From contig JAILPK010000030.1 of NCBI GenBank assembly GCA_024699495.1, positions 22,881 through 86,880 on the forward strand: a stretch of 64,000 nucleotides of DNA. Direction: 5' to 3'. The DNA is from Bacteroidaceae bacterium. Its GTDB lineage: Bacteria; Bacteroidota; Bacteroidia; Bacteroidales; Bacteroidaceae. Below the pieces are notes generated by a model. The model saw nothing but the letters and a program-made list of their open reading frames with translations. It did no database searches and was not told the origin of the DNA. Positions 1 to 12,316 of this stretch are shown in pieces; positions within the stretch are counted from its first letter, which is position 1, and the number at the start of each line of letters is the position of its first letter. A program made the position numbers and the translations under genes.

Positions 1-506
1 CTGCCGGAAAGGAACTCGGCGTGAAGTTCTCCACTCCTATCTTCGACGGCGCAACGCTCGACGACCTCTGCGAATGGACCGACAAGGCCGGTCTGCCCCG
101 CTACTGCTCCACTCAGCTCTATGACGGAGCCACCGGAGAGAAGTTCGACCAGCTGGCCACAGTGGGTATTGCATATATGCTGAAACTCGGACACATGGTT
201 GAAGATAAGATGCACGCCCGCTCCATCGGCCCATACAGCCTCATCACCCAGCAGCCACTTGGCGGTAAAGCCCAGTTCGGCGGTCAGCGTTTCGGAGAGA
301 TGGAGGTCTGGGCTATCGAAGCATTCGGTGCCAGCCACGTACTTCAGGAAATACTCACCATCAAGAGTGACGACGTCAACGGGCGCAGCAAAGCATACGA
401 GTCTATCGTCAAGGGCGACCCGATGCCTACTCCAGGTATTCCTGAATCCCTGAATGTGCTGCTGCACGAGCTTCGTGGACTCGGACTCTCCGTGACACTT
501 GAATAA
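1..506 (+). CDS. rpoB: RNA polymerase beta subunit, C-terminal end (5' partial)
   Basis: This is the last 167 codons of the RNA polymerase beta subunit; the reading frame begins at base 3 and is open to the left edge, so the gene starts outside the window. The motif [18 protein letters not shown] and the ending [19 protein letters not shown] are the conserved C-terminal clamp and anchor region of RpoB. With beta' it forms the catalytic core of transcription. The gene ends 40 bases before rpoC on the same strand, the usual rpoB-rpoC arrangement, and no terminator separates them, so cotranscription is expected. The GTG at base 21 is only an internal valine codon, not a start. Confidence 0.97.
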   Translation, partial: AGKELGVKFSTPIFDGATLDDLCEWTDKAGLPRYCSTQLYDGATGEKFDQLATVGIAYMLKLGHMVEDKMHARSIGPYSLITQQPLGGKAQFGGQRFGEMEVWAIEAFGASHVLQEILTIKSDDVNGRSKAYESIVKGDPMPTPGIPESLNVLLHELRGLGLSVTLE

Positions 507-546
507 ACTTTTTATAATTAAACTTTAAAATCTCAACTTTAAAGTT

Positions 547-4830
<4,284 letters not shown>

Positions 4831-4867
4831 GGAAGGACAGTCCGGACCTCCGGACCACTATAACAAC

Positions 4868-4899
4868 AATCCCCGCGCAAGGCAGCTTGCGCGGGGATT
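4868..4899 (+). terminator. Hairpin terminator after rpoC
   Basis: A perfect 14-base inverted repeat (AATCCCCGCGCAAG and its complement) encloses a four-base GCAG loop, 37 bases after the rpoC stop. The stem is very GC-rich. Only a weak T-rich tail follows, so it could also act as a 3' stabilising hairpin. Confidence 0.8.
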
Positions 4900-4978
4900 C
4901 ACCTTGTATATCAGCCATCAGTTGCTCTTCCGAATACCTGTGAAAGCCATATATCTGAACAGCTAACCAGGCCAAACA

Positions 4979-5019
4979 CCTACAGATGGGTGAGCCCCCT
5001 GCCTACAGATAGATGAGCC
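4979..5019. repeat. Two 18-base direct repeats, 23-base period
   Basis: In the 345-base gap between rpoC and the HU gene, CCTACAGATGGGTGAGCC (4979-4996) is repeated as CCTACAGATAGATGAGCC (5002-5019), with two mismatches and a period of 23 bases. The rest of the gap holds the two terminator hairpins and no convincing gene. Similar periods are seen in the arrays at 30080 and 37746. Confidence 0.6.
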
Positions 5020-5099
5020 ATCGGCCTCATGCTGAATATTTCCGGGTTTAAGGACGCATTAGAGACTTGCACCCATCAGACGATGCTCATGCGGAGCAT

Positions 5100-5128
5100 A
5101 AAAAAGGCGGGAATCTGAAATTCCCGCC
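5100..5128 (-). terminator. Intrinsic terminator of the HU gene
   Basis: Read on the minus strand, GGCGGGAAT, a five-base loop and ATTCCCGCC form a perfect 9-bp stem followed directly by six T residues. It lies 47 bases after the HU stop codon. Confidence 0.9.
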
Positions 5129-5175
5129 GCCATTTATGCGCAAAGGGCGCATTAAGGGTTTAAAATTTGACAAGT

Positions 5176-5448
5176 TTACTGAATAGCAGCGTCAAGTTCT
5201 GCACCAGCCTTGAACTTAGCTACTTTCTTAGCAGCAATCTTGATGGCCTGCTTAGTCTGAGGGTTGATACCAGTGCGAGCACTGCGTTCGCCAGTAGCGA
5301 ATGTACCAAAGCCAACGAGAGCAACTTTGTCACCAGCTTTCAGAGCCTCGGTAATAGCCTCAAGAGTAGCTTCAAGAGCCTTCTTTGCATCTACTTTTGT
5401 CAAACCAGCCTTTGCTGCGATGGCGGCTGTCAATTCTGTCTTGTTCAT
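5176..5448 (-). CDS. hup: HU family DNA-binding protein
   Basis: This 90-residue protein is a histone-like HU/IHF family DNA-bending protein that dimerises and compacts the nucleoid. The whole length matches the family: the start MNKTELTAAIAAKAGLTK, the GDKVALVGFGTF segment of the body, and the beta-arm region around RTGINPQTKQAIKI, whose proline inserts into DNA. The C terminus AELDAAIQ is ordinary. It is transcribed on its own, from the promoter at 5524-5554 to the terminator at 5100-5128, divergently from the rhomboid gene. Whether it is the main HU or a paralogue cannot be told here. Confidence 0.97.
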   Translation of the reverse strand: MNKTELTAAIAAKAGLTKVDAKKALEATLEAITEALKAGDKVALVGFGTFATGERSARTGINPQTKQAIKIAAKKVAKFKAGAELDAAIQ

Positions 5449-5523
5449 ACTTAAAAGAGTTTTAAATGATTGGTTATATTAAATAATCTCTAAAGAACTG
5501 CGAAATAGTTATTTATTTCGAGG

Positions 5524-5554
5524 CAAAGTTATGAAATCTTGTATTGTCTGCAAA
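5524..5554 (-). promoter_or_regulatory. Bacteroidetes-type promoter for HU gene
   Basis: On the minus strand TTTG (5554-5551), a 19-base spacer and TAACTTTG (5531-5524) match the -33 and -7 elements. The HU start lies about 75 bases downstream. Confidence 0.8.
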
Positions 5555-5625
5555 CTTTTTTCTCAAAAAACGTTGTTTTTTACAAAAAAAAGACCATTTG
5601 TACCCTACGATAGACCGAATTTGTC

Positions 5626-5633
5626 TATTTTTG
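5626..5633 (+). promoter_or_regulatory. Putative -7 promoter element for rhomboid gene
   Basis: TATTTTTG matches the TAnnTTTG -7 consensus and lies 43 bases before the ATG. No TTTG is found at the usual spacing; the nearest is 25 bases upstream, so the match is partial. Confidence 0.5.
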
Positions 5634-5676
5634 CAGCCAAAACAATAAAAAGACAAACAATTAGCTATAGATAATT

Positions 5677-6576
5677 ATGCGAATGAATATGCCACCTGTA
5701 ACAAAGAACCTTCTAATCATCAACGTGTTGATGTTTTTAGGTCAGCTTGTTGCAAAACGTTACGGCATCGAACTGGAAAGTATTCTTGGCCTGCATTTCT
5801 TCATGGCCTCCAATTTCAGGCTTCACCAATTTTTCACTTACATGTTCATGCATGCAAGTGTGGAACACATCTTCCTGAATATGTTCGCCCTGTGGATGTT
5901 CGGAAGACTGATGGAGCAGGTGATGGGTTCGAAACGCTTCCTCTATTACTACATTATATGCGGAGTAGGAGCCGGCATAATACAGGAATGTGCCCAATGG
6001 ATTAACTATATGGCTGAAGGCCTGAATGCTTATGAGGGTGTGAACATAGGCAACGGCACTGTGCTGGAGATGGACCAATACCTCAATATGTGGAATACAG
6101 TGGGAGCCTCGGGTGCCGTGTATGGAATTCTGCTTGCGTTTGGAATGACCTTTCCGGAGGAGCGGATGTTCATTATCCCCATACCAGTGCCTATCAAAGC
6201 AAAATGGTTTGTATTGGGCTACGCCGTGATTGAGTTGCTAAGCGCCTTCCACAACAACGGAGACCACGTGGCTCACATGGCCCATATAGGAGGTATGCTA
6301 TTTGGTTTCGCTATGATTATGTATTGGCGCCACCACCCTATGGTGAACTCTTCAGGCCCGAACGTCTGGGAGCGCATAAAAACGTGGTGGGAGGAATTCC
6401 GCAAGCCTAAGATGAAGGTTCATACCGGTGGCAAGCATTCAGATGATATGGAATGGAACTACCAAAAACGTGAGCGCCAGGCTGAGGTTGACCGCATTCT
6501 GGACAAGCTGAAGAAGGTAGGTTACGAAAATCTCACCGATGAGGAGAAGAAAACTCTGTTTGAGAACAACAAATAG
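5677..6576 (+). CDS. Rhomboid family intramembrane serine protease
   Basis: This 299-residue polytopic membrane protein belongs to the rhomboid family, which cleaves transmembrane substrates within the bilayer. The nucleophile motif is GASG at residues 143-146 (S145), and the catalytic histidine is in AHIGG (H203), so the dyad is intact. The early HxxxN-type segment MHASVEHIFLNMFALWMFG (59-77) is the conserved L1/TM2 region. About 80 residues after the last membrane segment form a charged cytosolic tail rich in Lys and Glu, consistent with the inside-positive rule. Substrates cannot be predicted. It sits alone between HU and an EEP-fold hydrolase. Confidence 0.93.
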   Translation: MRMNMPPVTKNLLIINVLMFLGQLVAKRYGIELESILGLHFFMASNFRLHQFFTYMFMHASVEHIFLNMFALWMFGRLMEQVMGSKRFLYYYIICGVGAGIIQECAQWINYMAEGLNAYEGVNIGNGTVLEMDQYLNMWNTVGASGAVYGILLAFGMTFPEERMFIIPIPVPIKAKWFVLGYAVIELLSAFHNNGDHVAHMAHIGGMLFGFAMIMYWRHHPMVNSSGPNVWERIKTWWEEFRKPKMKVHTGGKHSDDMEWNYQKRERQAEVDRILDKLKKVGYENLTDEEKKTLFENNK

Positions 6577-6605
6577 AACACTGATCAGAGGGTAGAGACT
6601 ACTCA

Positions 6606-6655
6606 TTTCCTTTCCTGCAGGCAGTAAAGAATATCAAATAAGAGGGGAAAGGAAA
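6606..6655 (+). terminator. Weak inverted repeat after rhomboid gene
   Basis: TTTCCTTTCC (6606-6615) is perfectly complementary to GGAAAGGAAA (6646-6655) across a 30-base loop, in the 180-base gap after the rhomboid stop. There is no T tract and the loop is long, so it is a doubtful terminator. Confidence 0.3.
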
Positions 6656-6756
6656 AGGCTGTCATGCAATAGCCAAGAATCACAAACAAGCCATTCCATC
6701 AACAGAAAGGCCATACAAAATCACAACTTTCAAACAGGCAAAAAGGATAAATCCAC

Positions 6757-7824
6757 GTGATTAAGGGATTAAAGAAATTCAGCGTGAATATGTTCACGGG
6801 GGCTAACGCAGCCGTAATAGTTCTGCTGTGGGCCAGCTGTGGCGTAACATACCTGCACCCCTCAGCCTTCCCCACGGCCGGACTGCTTGGTCTGTGTTTC
6901 CCCGCGTTTTTGGTTCTTGACATCGCCTTCATTGTGTTCTGGCTGGTGTTCAAGGTAAGGCGCGTCTGGCTGCCTCTGCTCGGGCTGGCTTTATGCTGGA
7001 GCTTCATTCGCGACTATGTCCCAGTGAACTTTCCATCCCCCTCTCCCAAAGGGACGCTGAACATAATAACATACAACACTCATGGATATGGTCAGGAACT
7101 GGCCAAAGAAGAGGACGGTTCCAACGCCGTAATGAACTACCTGGCACGTTCGGGAGCAGACATCATCTGCCTGCAAGAAGCCACCATGAACAAAACCAAA
7201 CGCGAGGCATATACAAGCCAGATGAAGGATAAGGGCTATAATTACTTCGGAGAAAAAGACGAGATAATATACACACGTCTGCCCATCATCAAAGCAGACA
7301 CCCTCAGCTTCCCCAACCGCGGCAACGGCGGTATGGCGGCTTGGCTGAAATATGGGCAGGACACTATCATCGTGGTTAACTACCACTTCGAGAGCGACAA
7401 GATGACGCCAGAGGTGAAGTCGGCCTATAGGGAAGCACTGAAAAACCCAGATGACGACAGCGCGAGAAAGGATATAACACCCGTGATTCAGCTGCTCAGC
7501 AAAGCAGCACCTTACAGGGCCGAACAAGCCGACGGGATATATGCTCTGCTGGAAGCCAACCCACAATACCCCGCAATAGTCTGCGGTGACTTCAATGACA
7601 CCCCTATCTCTTATAGCCACCGAGTGCTGACAAAGAAACTGAAAAGCGCCTTCCGCGAGAGCGGCAACGGTGTTGGATTCACCTATCAGGAGCGCGGATT
7701 CCCAATACGAATAGACCATATCCTCTATGAAGATTCTGTGTGGCGCAGTTTCGGCACACGAGTAGAGAAGAAAATTGACTATTCTGACCACTATCCGGTG
7801 GTTACACACCTTATGAAACGGTAA
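6757..7824 (+). CDS. Membrane-anchored endonuclease/exonuclease/phosphatase family protein
   Basis: This 355-residue protein has an N-terminal hydrophobic region with about three membrane segments (residues 10-90), then an EEP-fold catalytic domain. Visible EEP motifs are NIITYNTHG (about 104-112), the metal-binding glutamate in IICLQEAT, the pair GDFNDTP with its catalytic aspartate and asparagine, and the terminal SDHYPVVTHL with the active-site histidine. EEP enzymes hydrolyse phosphodiesters in nucleic acids, inositol phosphates or lipids; membrane anchoring with the domain outside suggests a surface or periplasmic substrate, but this is inference. The start is a GTG preceded by the purine-rich AAAGGATAA; the next in-frame ATG is at codon 12. 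No clear promoter is seen. Confidence 0.87.
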   Translation: MIKGLKKFSVNMFTGANAAVIVLLWASCGVTYLHPSAFPTAGLLGLCFPAFLVLDIAFIVFWLVFKVRRVWLPLLGLALCWSFIRDYVPVNFPSPSPKGTLNIITYNTHGYGQELAKEEDGSNAVMNYLARSGADIICLQEATMNKTKREAYTSQMKDKGYNYFGEKDEIIYTRLPIIKADTLSFPNRGNGGMAAWLKYGQDTIIVVNYHFESDKMTPEVKSAYREALKNPDDDSARKDITPVIQLLSKAAPYRAEQADGIYALLEANPQYPAIVCGDFNDTPISYSHRVLTKKLKSAFRESGNGVGFTYQERGFPIRIDHILYEDSVWRSFGTRVEKKIDYSDHYPVVTHLMKR

Positions 7825-7904
7825 AAAATGCACCTTTTCCATGTATTTGAGGGTAAAAACCTAAATATTTGCTAAGGAAAGGCTAATCAATTCCAAAAAA
7901 TCCG

Positions 7905-7912
7905 TATATTTG
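7905..7912 (+). promoter_or_regulatory. -7 promoter element for secDF
   Basis: TATATTTG followed by CGCGC matches the TAnnTTTG consensus, 53 bases before the secDF ATG. The -33 element is not evident. Confidence 0.6.
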
Positions 7913-7965
7913 CGCGCTATTTTGGCTAATTGAGCATATAAAACCAATAAATTATAATCAAAACA

Positions 7966-10900
7966 ATGCAAAACAAAGGATTTGTAAAGGTATTCGCGGT
8001 GCTGCTCGCACTGGTCTGCATCTTCTACCTGAGTTTCTCATTTGTGACTAATCACTATGAGAGCAAGGCAGAAAAGATTGCCGCCACCGACGGCGAACTG
8101 GCAGCGCAGCGTTACCTCGACTCCCTGACCAATGAGCCCGTTTATCTGGGTGTTTGGTCACTGAAAGAATGTCGCGAGCAAGGCATCGGACTGGGTCTGG
8201 ACCTGAAGGGCGGCATGAATGTGATTCTGGAAGTGTCTGTGCCCGATGTCGTAGAGGCACTTGCTGACCACAAGGAAGACGCTAATTTCAAGAATGCTAT
8301 CGCCCAGGCAACCAAGGAAACCTCAGAGGGCTCAAGCGACTTCATCGGACAGTTCATCAAGGACTACAAGGCTCTGGCTCCCAACAGCAGTCTGGCCGAA
8401 CTCTTCGCCACACAGCAACTGCGCGGCAAGGTGAACACCAAGAGCACTGACCAGGAAGTGGAGAAAGTGCTGCGCGAAGAAGTCAAAGCAGCAATAGATA
8501 ACTCATACAATGTGTTGCGCACACGTATCGACCGCTTCGGTGTGGTTCAGCCCAACATCCAAGCTCTGGAAGGCCAGGAAGGCCGCATCATGGTTGAGAT
8601 GCCGGGTATCAAGGAACCGGAACGCGTACGTAAGCTCCTACAAGGCTCTGCCAATCTGGAATTCTGGGAGACATATACCACTATGGAGGCTGTGCCTTAT
8701 CTCGTAAACCTCGACCAGAAGCTTGCAGCTGCCAACGTTGAAGGCAACGAAGAAGCCGCAGCCGACAGCACCGCAACAGCAGAAACAGCAACCGAAGCCA
8801 CCGACAGCGTGACCAAGGACATCAAGGATCTGGCCGAACTGGCTAAGGGAACTGATGCAAAGGAAGCCGCCAAGGCAAGCAAGAGCGAAGAGGAAATTCT
8901 GAAAGAGCACCCGCTGCTGGGCCGTCTGCAGGTGATGCAGCAGGACTATGGTTGTGTGGTAGGTTATGCCAGCAAGCGCGACATGGAAGCCATCAGCGCT
9001 CTCTTCGAGACTCCCGAAGCTAAGAGCGTCCTGCCCGATGACATCCGCTTCAAGTGGGGTGTGAAGGGAATCGACAAGAACGAAGAGGTATTCGAACTCT
9101 ACGCCATAAAGGTTACAGAACGTAGCGGTCGCGCTCCCTTGGAAGGCGACGTGGTTACTGATGCCCGCGATGAGTATGACAATTATGGCAAGCCCTGCGT
9201 ATCCATGCAGATGAATGTAGAGGGAGCACGCCGCTGGGCCGCTCTGACCAAGGCTAACAAGGGCCGCCCAATCGCCATCGTACTTGACGACTATGTCTAT
9301 TCAGCTCCTAACGTAATCAACGAGATTACCGGCGGCAACAGCCAGATTACCGGTAACTTCACCGGAGAGGACACACGCGACTTGGCAAACGTGCTGAAGA
9401 GCGGTAAGATGCCCGCTCCTGCAAAGATTGTGAGCGAGGAAATCGTTGGTCCTACACTCGGTCAGGAATCCATCAACCAGGGAATGTGGTCAATGCTGCT
9501 GGCATTCATCGCCCTGATGCTTTACATGATTGCCATGTATGGCTTAACTCCAGGTATGGTGGCCAACTGCGCCCTGCTGCTCAACCTCTTCTTCACTCTC
9601 GGAATCCTGACCTCATTCCAAGCAGCTCTGACCATGAGCGGTATTGCCGGTATGGTGCTGACTCTGGGTATGGCTGTGGATGCCAACGTGCTTATCTATG
9701 AGCGCACAAAAGAAGAAATGGCAAAGGGCAAGGCCGTACGCCAAGCCATGACCGACGGTTACAGCAACGCCTTCAGCGCCATCATCGACTCTAACGTGAC
9801 CAGCGTGCTGACAGGTATTATCCTCTACTATTTCGGTACAGGGCCTATCCGCGGCTTCGCCACCACTTATATTATAGGTATAGTCATCTCCTTCTTCACC
9901 GCCGTGTTCCTCACACATGTTGTCTATGACACGATGATGGCTAAGGACAAGTGGCTCGGACTCACATTCTCCACCGCTATCTCAAAGAAGTTCCTGGCTA
10001 AGACCAACTTCAACTTCATGAGTGCATACAAGCGTTCTTTCTTCGTGTTCGGTGTAATAATCCTTGTAGCCATCGGCTCATGGATCGGACGCGGATTCAG
10101 CCGCTCCATCGACTTCACCGGCGGCCGCAACTTCGTGGTGCTGTTTGAGAAGGAAGTGCAGCCAGAGGCCGTACGTACTCTGCTGGCAGACGCCTTCCCC
10201 GAGAGTAACACCTCTGCTATTGCATTGGGAACCGAGGGTAAGACCATCCGTATTTCCACCAACTTCCGCATCACAGAGGACGGCAGCGAAGTAGATTCCG
10301 AAATCGAGACCAAACTGTACAACGTGCTGAAGGACGGCAAACTCCTGGGTGATGACCTGACCGTAGAGACATTCATCAACCGCGACGTCCGCGAGGGCGG
10401 TTCCATCATCTCCTCACAGAAGGTCGGCCCGAGCATCGCTGAGAATATCACACGCGGCGCTATCATCAGCGTAATCCTCGCCCTGATAGTAATATTCATC
10501 TACATTCTGGTACGTTTCCGCAACGTAGCCTTCTCAGTAGGCGCTATTACCGCTCTGGCAGCAGACACGATGTTCATCCTCGGCCTGTATAGCCTATGCT
10601 GGGGCTGGATGCCCTTCTCGCTGGAGATAGACCAGACATTCATCGGCGCTCTGCTGACATGTATAGGTTACTCTATCAACGATAAGGTGGTTGTGTTCGA
10701 CCGTATCCGTGAGAACATCAACCTCTTCCCGAAGCGCGACCGTCAGGATTTGTTCAACATGTCTCTGAACCAGACACTGACACGTACCATCAACACGTCA
10801 GTATCTACGTTCATCGTGCTGCTCTTCATCTTCGTCTTCGGCGGTGCCAGCATCAAGAGCTTCGCATTTGCCATGATGCTTGGTGTTATCATCGGCACAA

Positions 10901-10980
10901 TCTCCTCCATGTTCGTTGCTGCTCCCACCGCTTATCTGGTGATGGGCCGCAAAATCAAGGAAGAAGAATATGACAAATAA
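7966..10980 (+). CDS. secDF: Fused protein translocase subunit SecDF
   Basis: This 1004-residue protein is a natural fusion of SecD and SecF, the proton-driven accessory subunits that help pull preproteins out of the SecYEG channel. The SecD half starts with one membrane helix (about 8-26) and the D1 motif GLGLDLKGG (about 75-83); its large periplasmic P1 domain is followed by the TM motif GMAVDANVLIYERTKEE. The SecF half begins near residue 685, with IDFTGG (about 717) and later IGYSINDKVVVFDRIREN. A low-complexity Ala/Thr/Glu/Asp-rich stretch (about residues 255-310) interrupts the periplasmic domain. Fused SecDF is usual in Bacteroidetes. The gene has its own promoter and is followed by a hairpin at 11000. 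Confidence 0.97.
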   Translation: MQNKGFVKVFAVLLALVCIFYLSFSFVTNHYESKAEKIAATDGELAAQRYLDSLTNEPVYLGVWSLKECREQGIGLGLDLKGGMNVILEVSVPDVVEALADHKEDANFKNAIAQATKETSEGSSDFIGQFIKDYKALAPNSSLAELFATQQLRGKVNTKSTDQEVEKVLREEVKAAIDNSYNVLRTRIDRFGVVQPNIQALEGQEGRIMVEMPGIKEPERVRKLLQGSANLEFWETYTTMEAVPYLVNLDQKLAAANVEGNEEAAADSTATAETATEATDSVTKDIKDLAELAKGTDAKEAAKASKSEEEILKEHPLLGRLQVMQQDYGCVVGYASKRDMEAISALFETPEAKSVLPDDIRFKWGVKGIDKNEEVFELYAIKVTERSGRAPLEGDVVTDARDEYDNYGKPCVSMQMNVEGARRWAALTKANKGRPIAIVLDDYVYSAPNVINEITGGNSQITGNFTGEDTRDLANVLKSGKMPAPAKIVSEEIVGPTLGQESINQGMWSMLLAFIALMLYMIAMYGLTPGMVANCALLLNLFFTLGILTSFQAALTMSGIAGMVLTLGMAVDANVLIYERTKEEMAKGKAVRQAMTDGYSNAFSAIIDSNVTSVLTGIILYYFGTGPIRGFATTYIIGIVISFFTAVFLTHVVYDTMMAKDKWLGLTFSTAISKKFLAKTNFNFMSAYKRSFFVFGVIILVAIGSWIGRGFSRSIDFTGGRNFVVLFEKEVQPEAVRTLLADAFPESNTSAIALGTEGKTIRISTNFRITEDGSEVDSEIETKLYNVLKDGKLLGDDLTVETFINRDVREGGSIISSQKVGPSIAENITRGAIISVILALIVIFIYILVRFRNVAFSVGAITALAADTMFILGLYSLCWGWMPFSLEIDQTFIGALLTCIGYSINDKVVVFDRIRENINLFPKRDRQDLFNMSLNQTLTRTINTSVSTFIVLLFIFVFGGASIKSFAFAMMLGVIIGTISSMFVAAPTAYLVMGRKIKEEEYDK

Positions 10981-10999
10981 GATCTGGTAATCACAGTTG

Positions 11000-11048
11000 A
11001 GGCCCACCCCCCTGCCTTCCGGACGAGGAAGAACAGAAGGGTGGGTCT
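11000..11048 (+). terminator. GC-rich nested hairpin after secDF
   Basis: AGGCCCACCC (11000-11009) pairs with GGGTGGGTCT (11039-11048) with one G-T pair, and inside it CTTCC pairs with GGAAG around a six-base loop. It lies 20 bases after the secDF stop. No long T run follows. The palindrome resembles the one at 14022. Confidence 0.6.
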
Positions 11049-11129
11049 CTGTTTCCGCCCAGTCATTGACAATCTGGACAACACGCATACGCAAGACAAC
11101 TAATCCCTTAACAATCATCTCAACCGAGA

Positions 11130-12212
11130 ATGGAAGACAAACAGCAGTCAAGCATTTCGACTCCCTTATCCTCAAAGGAGGAACCGGGAGGGATAGCCGC
11201 CGGAGCAGAGAATGCCGGCACGGAGGGAACTGACGCCATAGTCACTGGGGAAGAGAAGATCGGGAGAGGTGAGGCAGACAGCAATAAAGTGGGTGTCAGT
11301 CCCGCCATATTCCGCCGCTTTGTCCAATATCTGCGTCTCGAAAGAGCATTCTCAAACAACACCGTAGATGCCTATATCCGCGACCTCAACAAACTGCTCA
11401 ACTACTACGAGAGTGAGAATATTGACTTCCGCAAGGTGACGCTACCACAACTGGAGACCTTCGTTGCGACCATGATGGATATAGGAATCCAACCGCGTTC
11501 GATAAGCCGTATCCTTTCTGGCGTAAAAGCATTCTACCGGTTTCTCACTCTGGAGAAGGAACTCGAGGACGACCCGACTGAATTGTTGGAATCTCCCAGC
11601 AGAGGACATCATCTGCCGGACGTGATGACCGTAGGCGAGATAGACACGCTGATAGACAGCATCGATATGTCCAAACCGGAAGGACAGCGCGACCGGGCTA
11701 TTCTGGAAACGCTATATAGCTGCGGACTGCGCGTGAGCGAACTGTGTAATCTGAAGATCTCAGACCTTTTCCTTGTCGAAGGCTTTATCCGAGTTCACGG
11801 CAAGGGAAAGAAAGAGAGGCTCGTGCCTATATCCCAACGCGCCATAGACGAGCTCAACCTGTGGTTTGAGGACCGCAACCAGCTGGAGCCCAAACCGGGA
11901 TGCTCCGATTTTGTCTTCCTGTCAGTACGCCGACGAACACCTCTGAGCCGCATCACCGTTTTCCACATAGTAAAAGAACTCTGCCGAAAAAACGGGATGA
12001 GAGAGAGCATATCGCCACACACATTCCGCCACAGTTTTGCCACACATCTGCTGGAAGGGGGAGCCAATCTGCGTGCCATCCAGGAGATGCTGGGACATGA
12101 AGACATTGGAACCACAGAGATCTATGTGCACATAGACCGGCATAAGCTGCGCGAAGAAATTATGTGCCATCATCCCAGAAACATCGCTTGGAATAAAACA
12201 CACGAGACTTAA
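11130..12212 (+). CDS. xerD: Tyrosine recombinase of the XerC/XerD family
   Basis: This 360-residue protein is a site-specific tyrosine recombinase, most like XerC/XerD, which resolves chromosome dimers at dif. The SAM-like N-terminal DNA-binding domain begins near residue 57 (FRRFVQYLRLERAFSNNTV). All catalytic residues are present: R201 in GLRVSEL, a lysine in HGKGKKE (K225-K228), H297 and R300 in HTFRHSFATHLL, H323 in LGHEDIGTT and the nucleophile Y332. Residues 1-55 are a low-complexity Ser/Gly/Glu extension absent from typical Xer proteins, so translation may begin instead at the GTG of codon 54 (base 11289). XerC versus XerD cannot be decided by motif. It sits between secDF and an OmpA/TPR gene with no sign of a mobile element. 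Confidence 0.9.
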   Translation: MEDKQQSSISTPLSSKEEPGGIAAGAENAGTEGTDAIVTGEEKIGRGEADSNKVGVSPAIFRRFVQYLRLERAFSNNTVDAYIRDLNKLLNYYESENIDFRKVTLPQLETFVATMMDIGIQPRSISRILSGVKAFYRFLTLEKELEDDPTELLESPSRGHHLPDVMTVGEIDTLIDSIDMSKPEGQRDRAILETLYSCGLRVSELCNLKISDLFLVEGFIRVHGKGKKERLVPISQRAIDELNLWFEDRNQLEPKPGCSDFVFLSVRRRTPLSRITVFHIVKELCRKNGMRESISPHTFRHSFATHLLEGGANLRAIQEMLGHEDIGTTEIYVHIDRHKLREEIMCHHPRNIAWNKTHET

Positions 12213-12244
12213 ATATGATTAATAAGTGTCCAAAACTTATTTAA

Positions 12245-12279
12245 TTTGACTGAAGACAGAAAATAATGTCGTATCTTTG
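12245..12279 (+). promoter_or_regulatory. Bacteroidetes-type promoter for OmpA/TPR lipoprotein
   Basis: TTTG (12245-12248), a 23-base spacer and TATCTTTG (12272-12279) match the consensus. The element lies 38 bases before the chosen ATG and overlaps the upstream in-frame ATG at 12266, which shows that the earlier ATG is not the start. Confidence 0.75.
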
Positions 12280-12316
12280 CAGCAAAGATAAACACAAAAA
12301 TACCTTAATATTAATT

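Noticed and set aside
6993..7842. ORFs inside the EEP hydrolase gene on both strands
   Set aside because: They overlap the gene with complete EEP motifs and are frame shadows.
11130..12212. Mobile-element integrase
   Set aside because: Full XerC/D features and location among housekeeping genes, no att sites, cargo or conjugation genes nearby.
12266..12316. Upstream ATG that adds 17 residues to the OmpA/TPR lipoprotein
   Set aside because: It lies in the promoter (TATCTTTG at 12272-12279) and would bury the lipoprotein signal.
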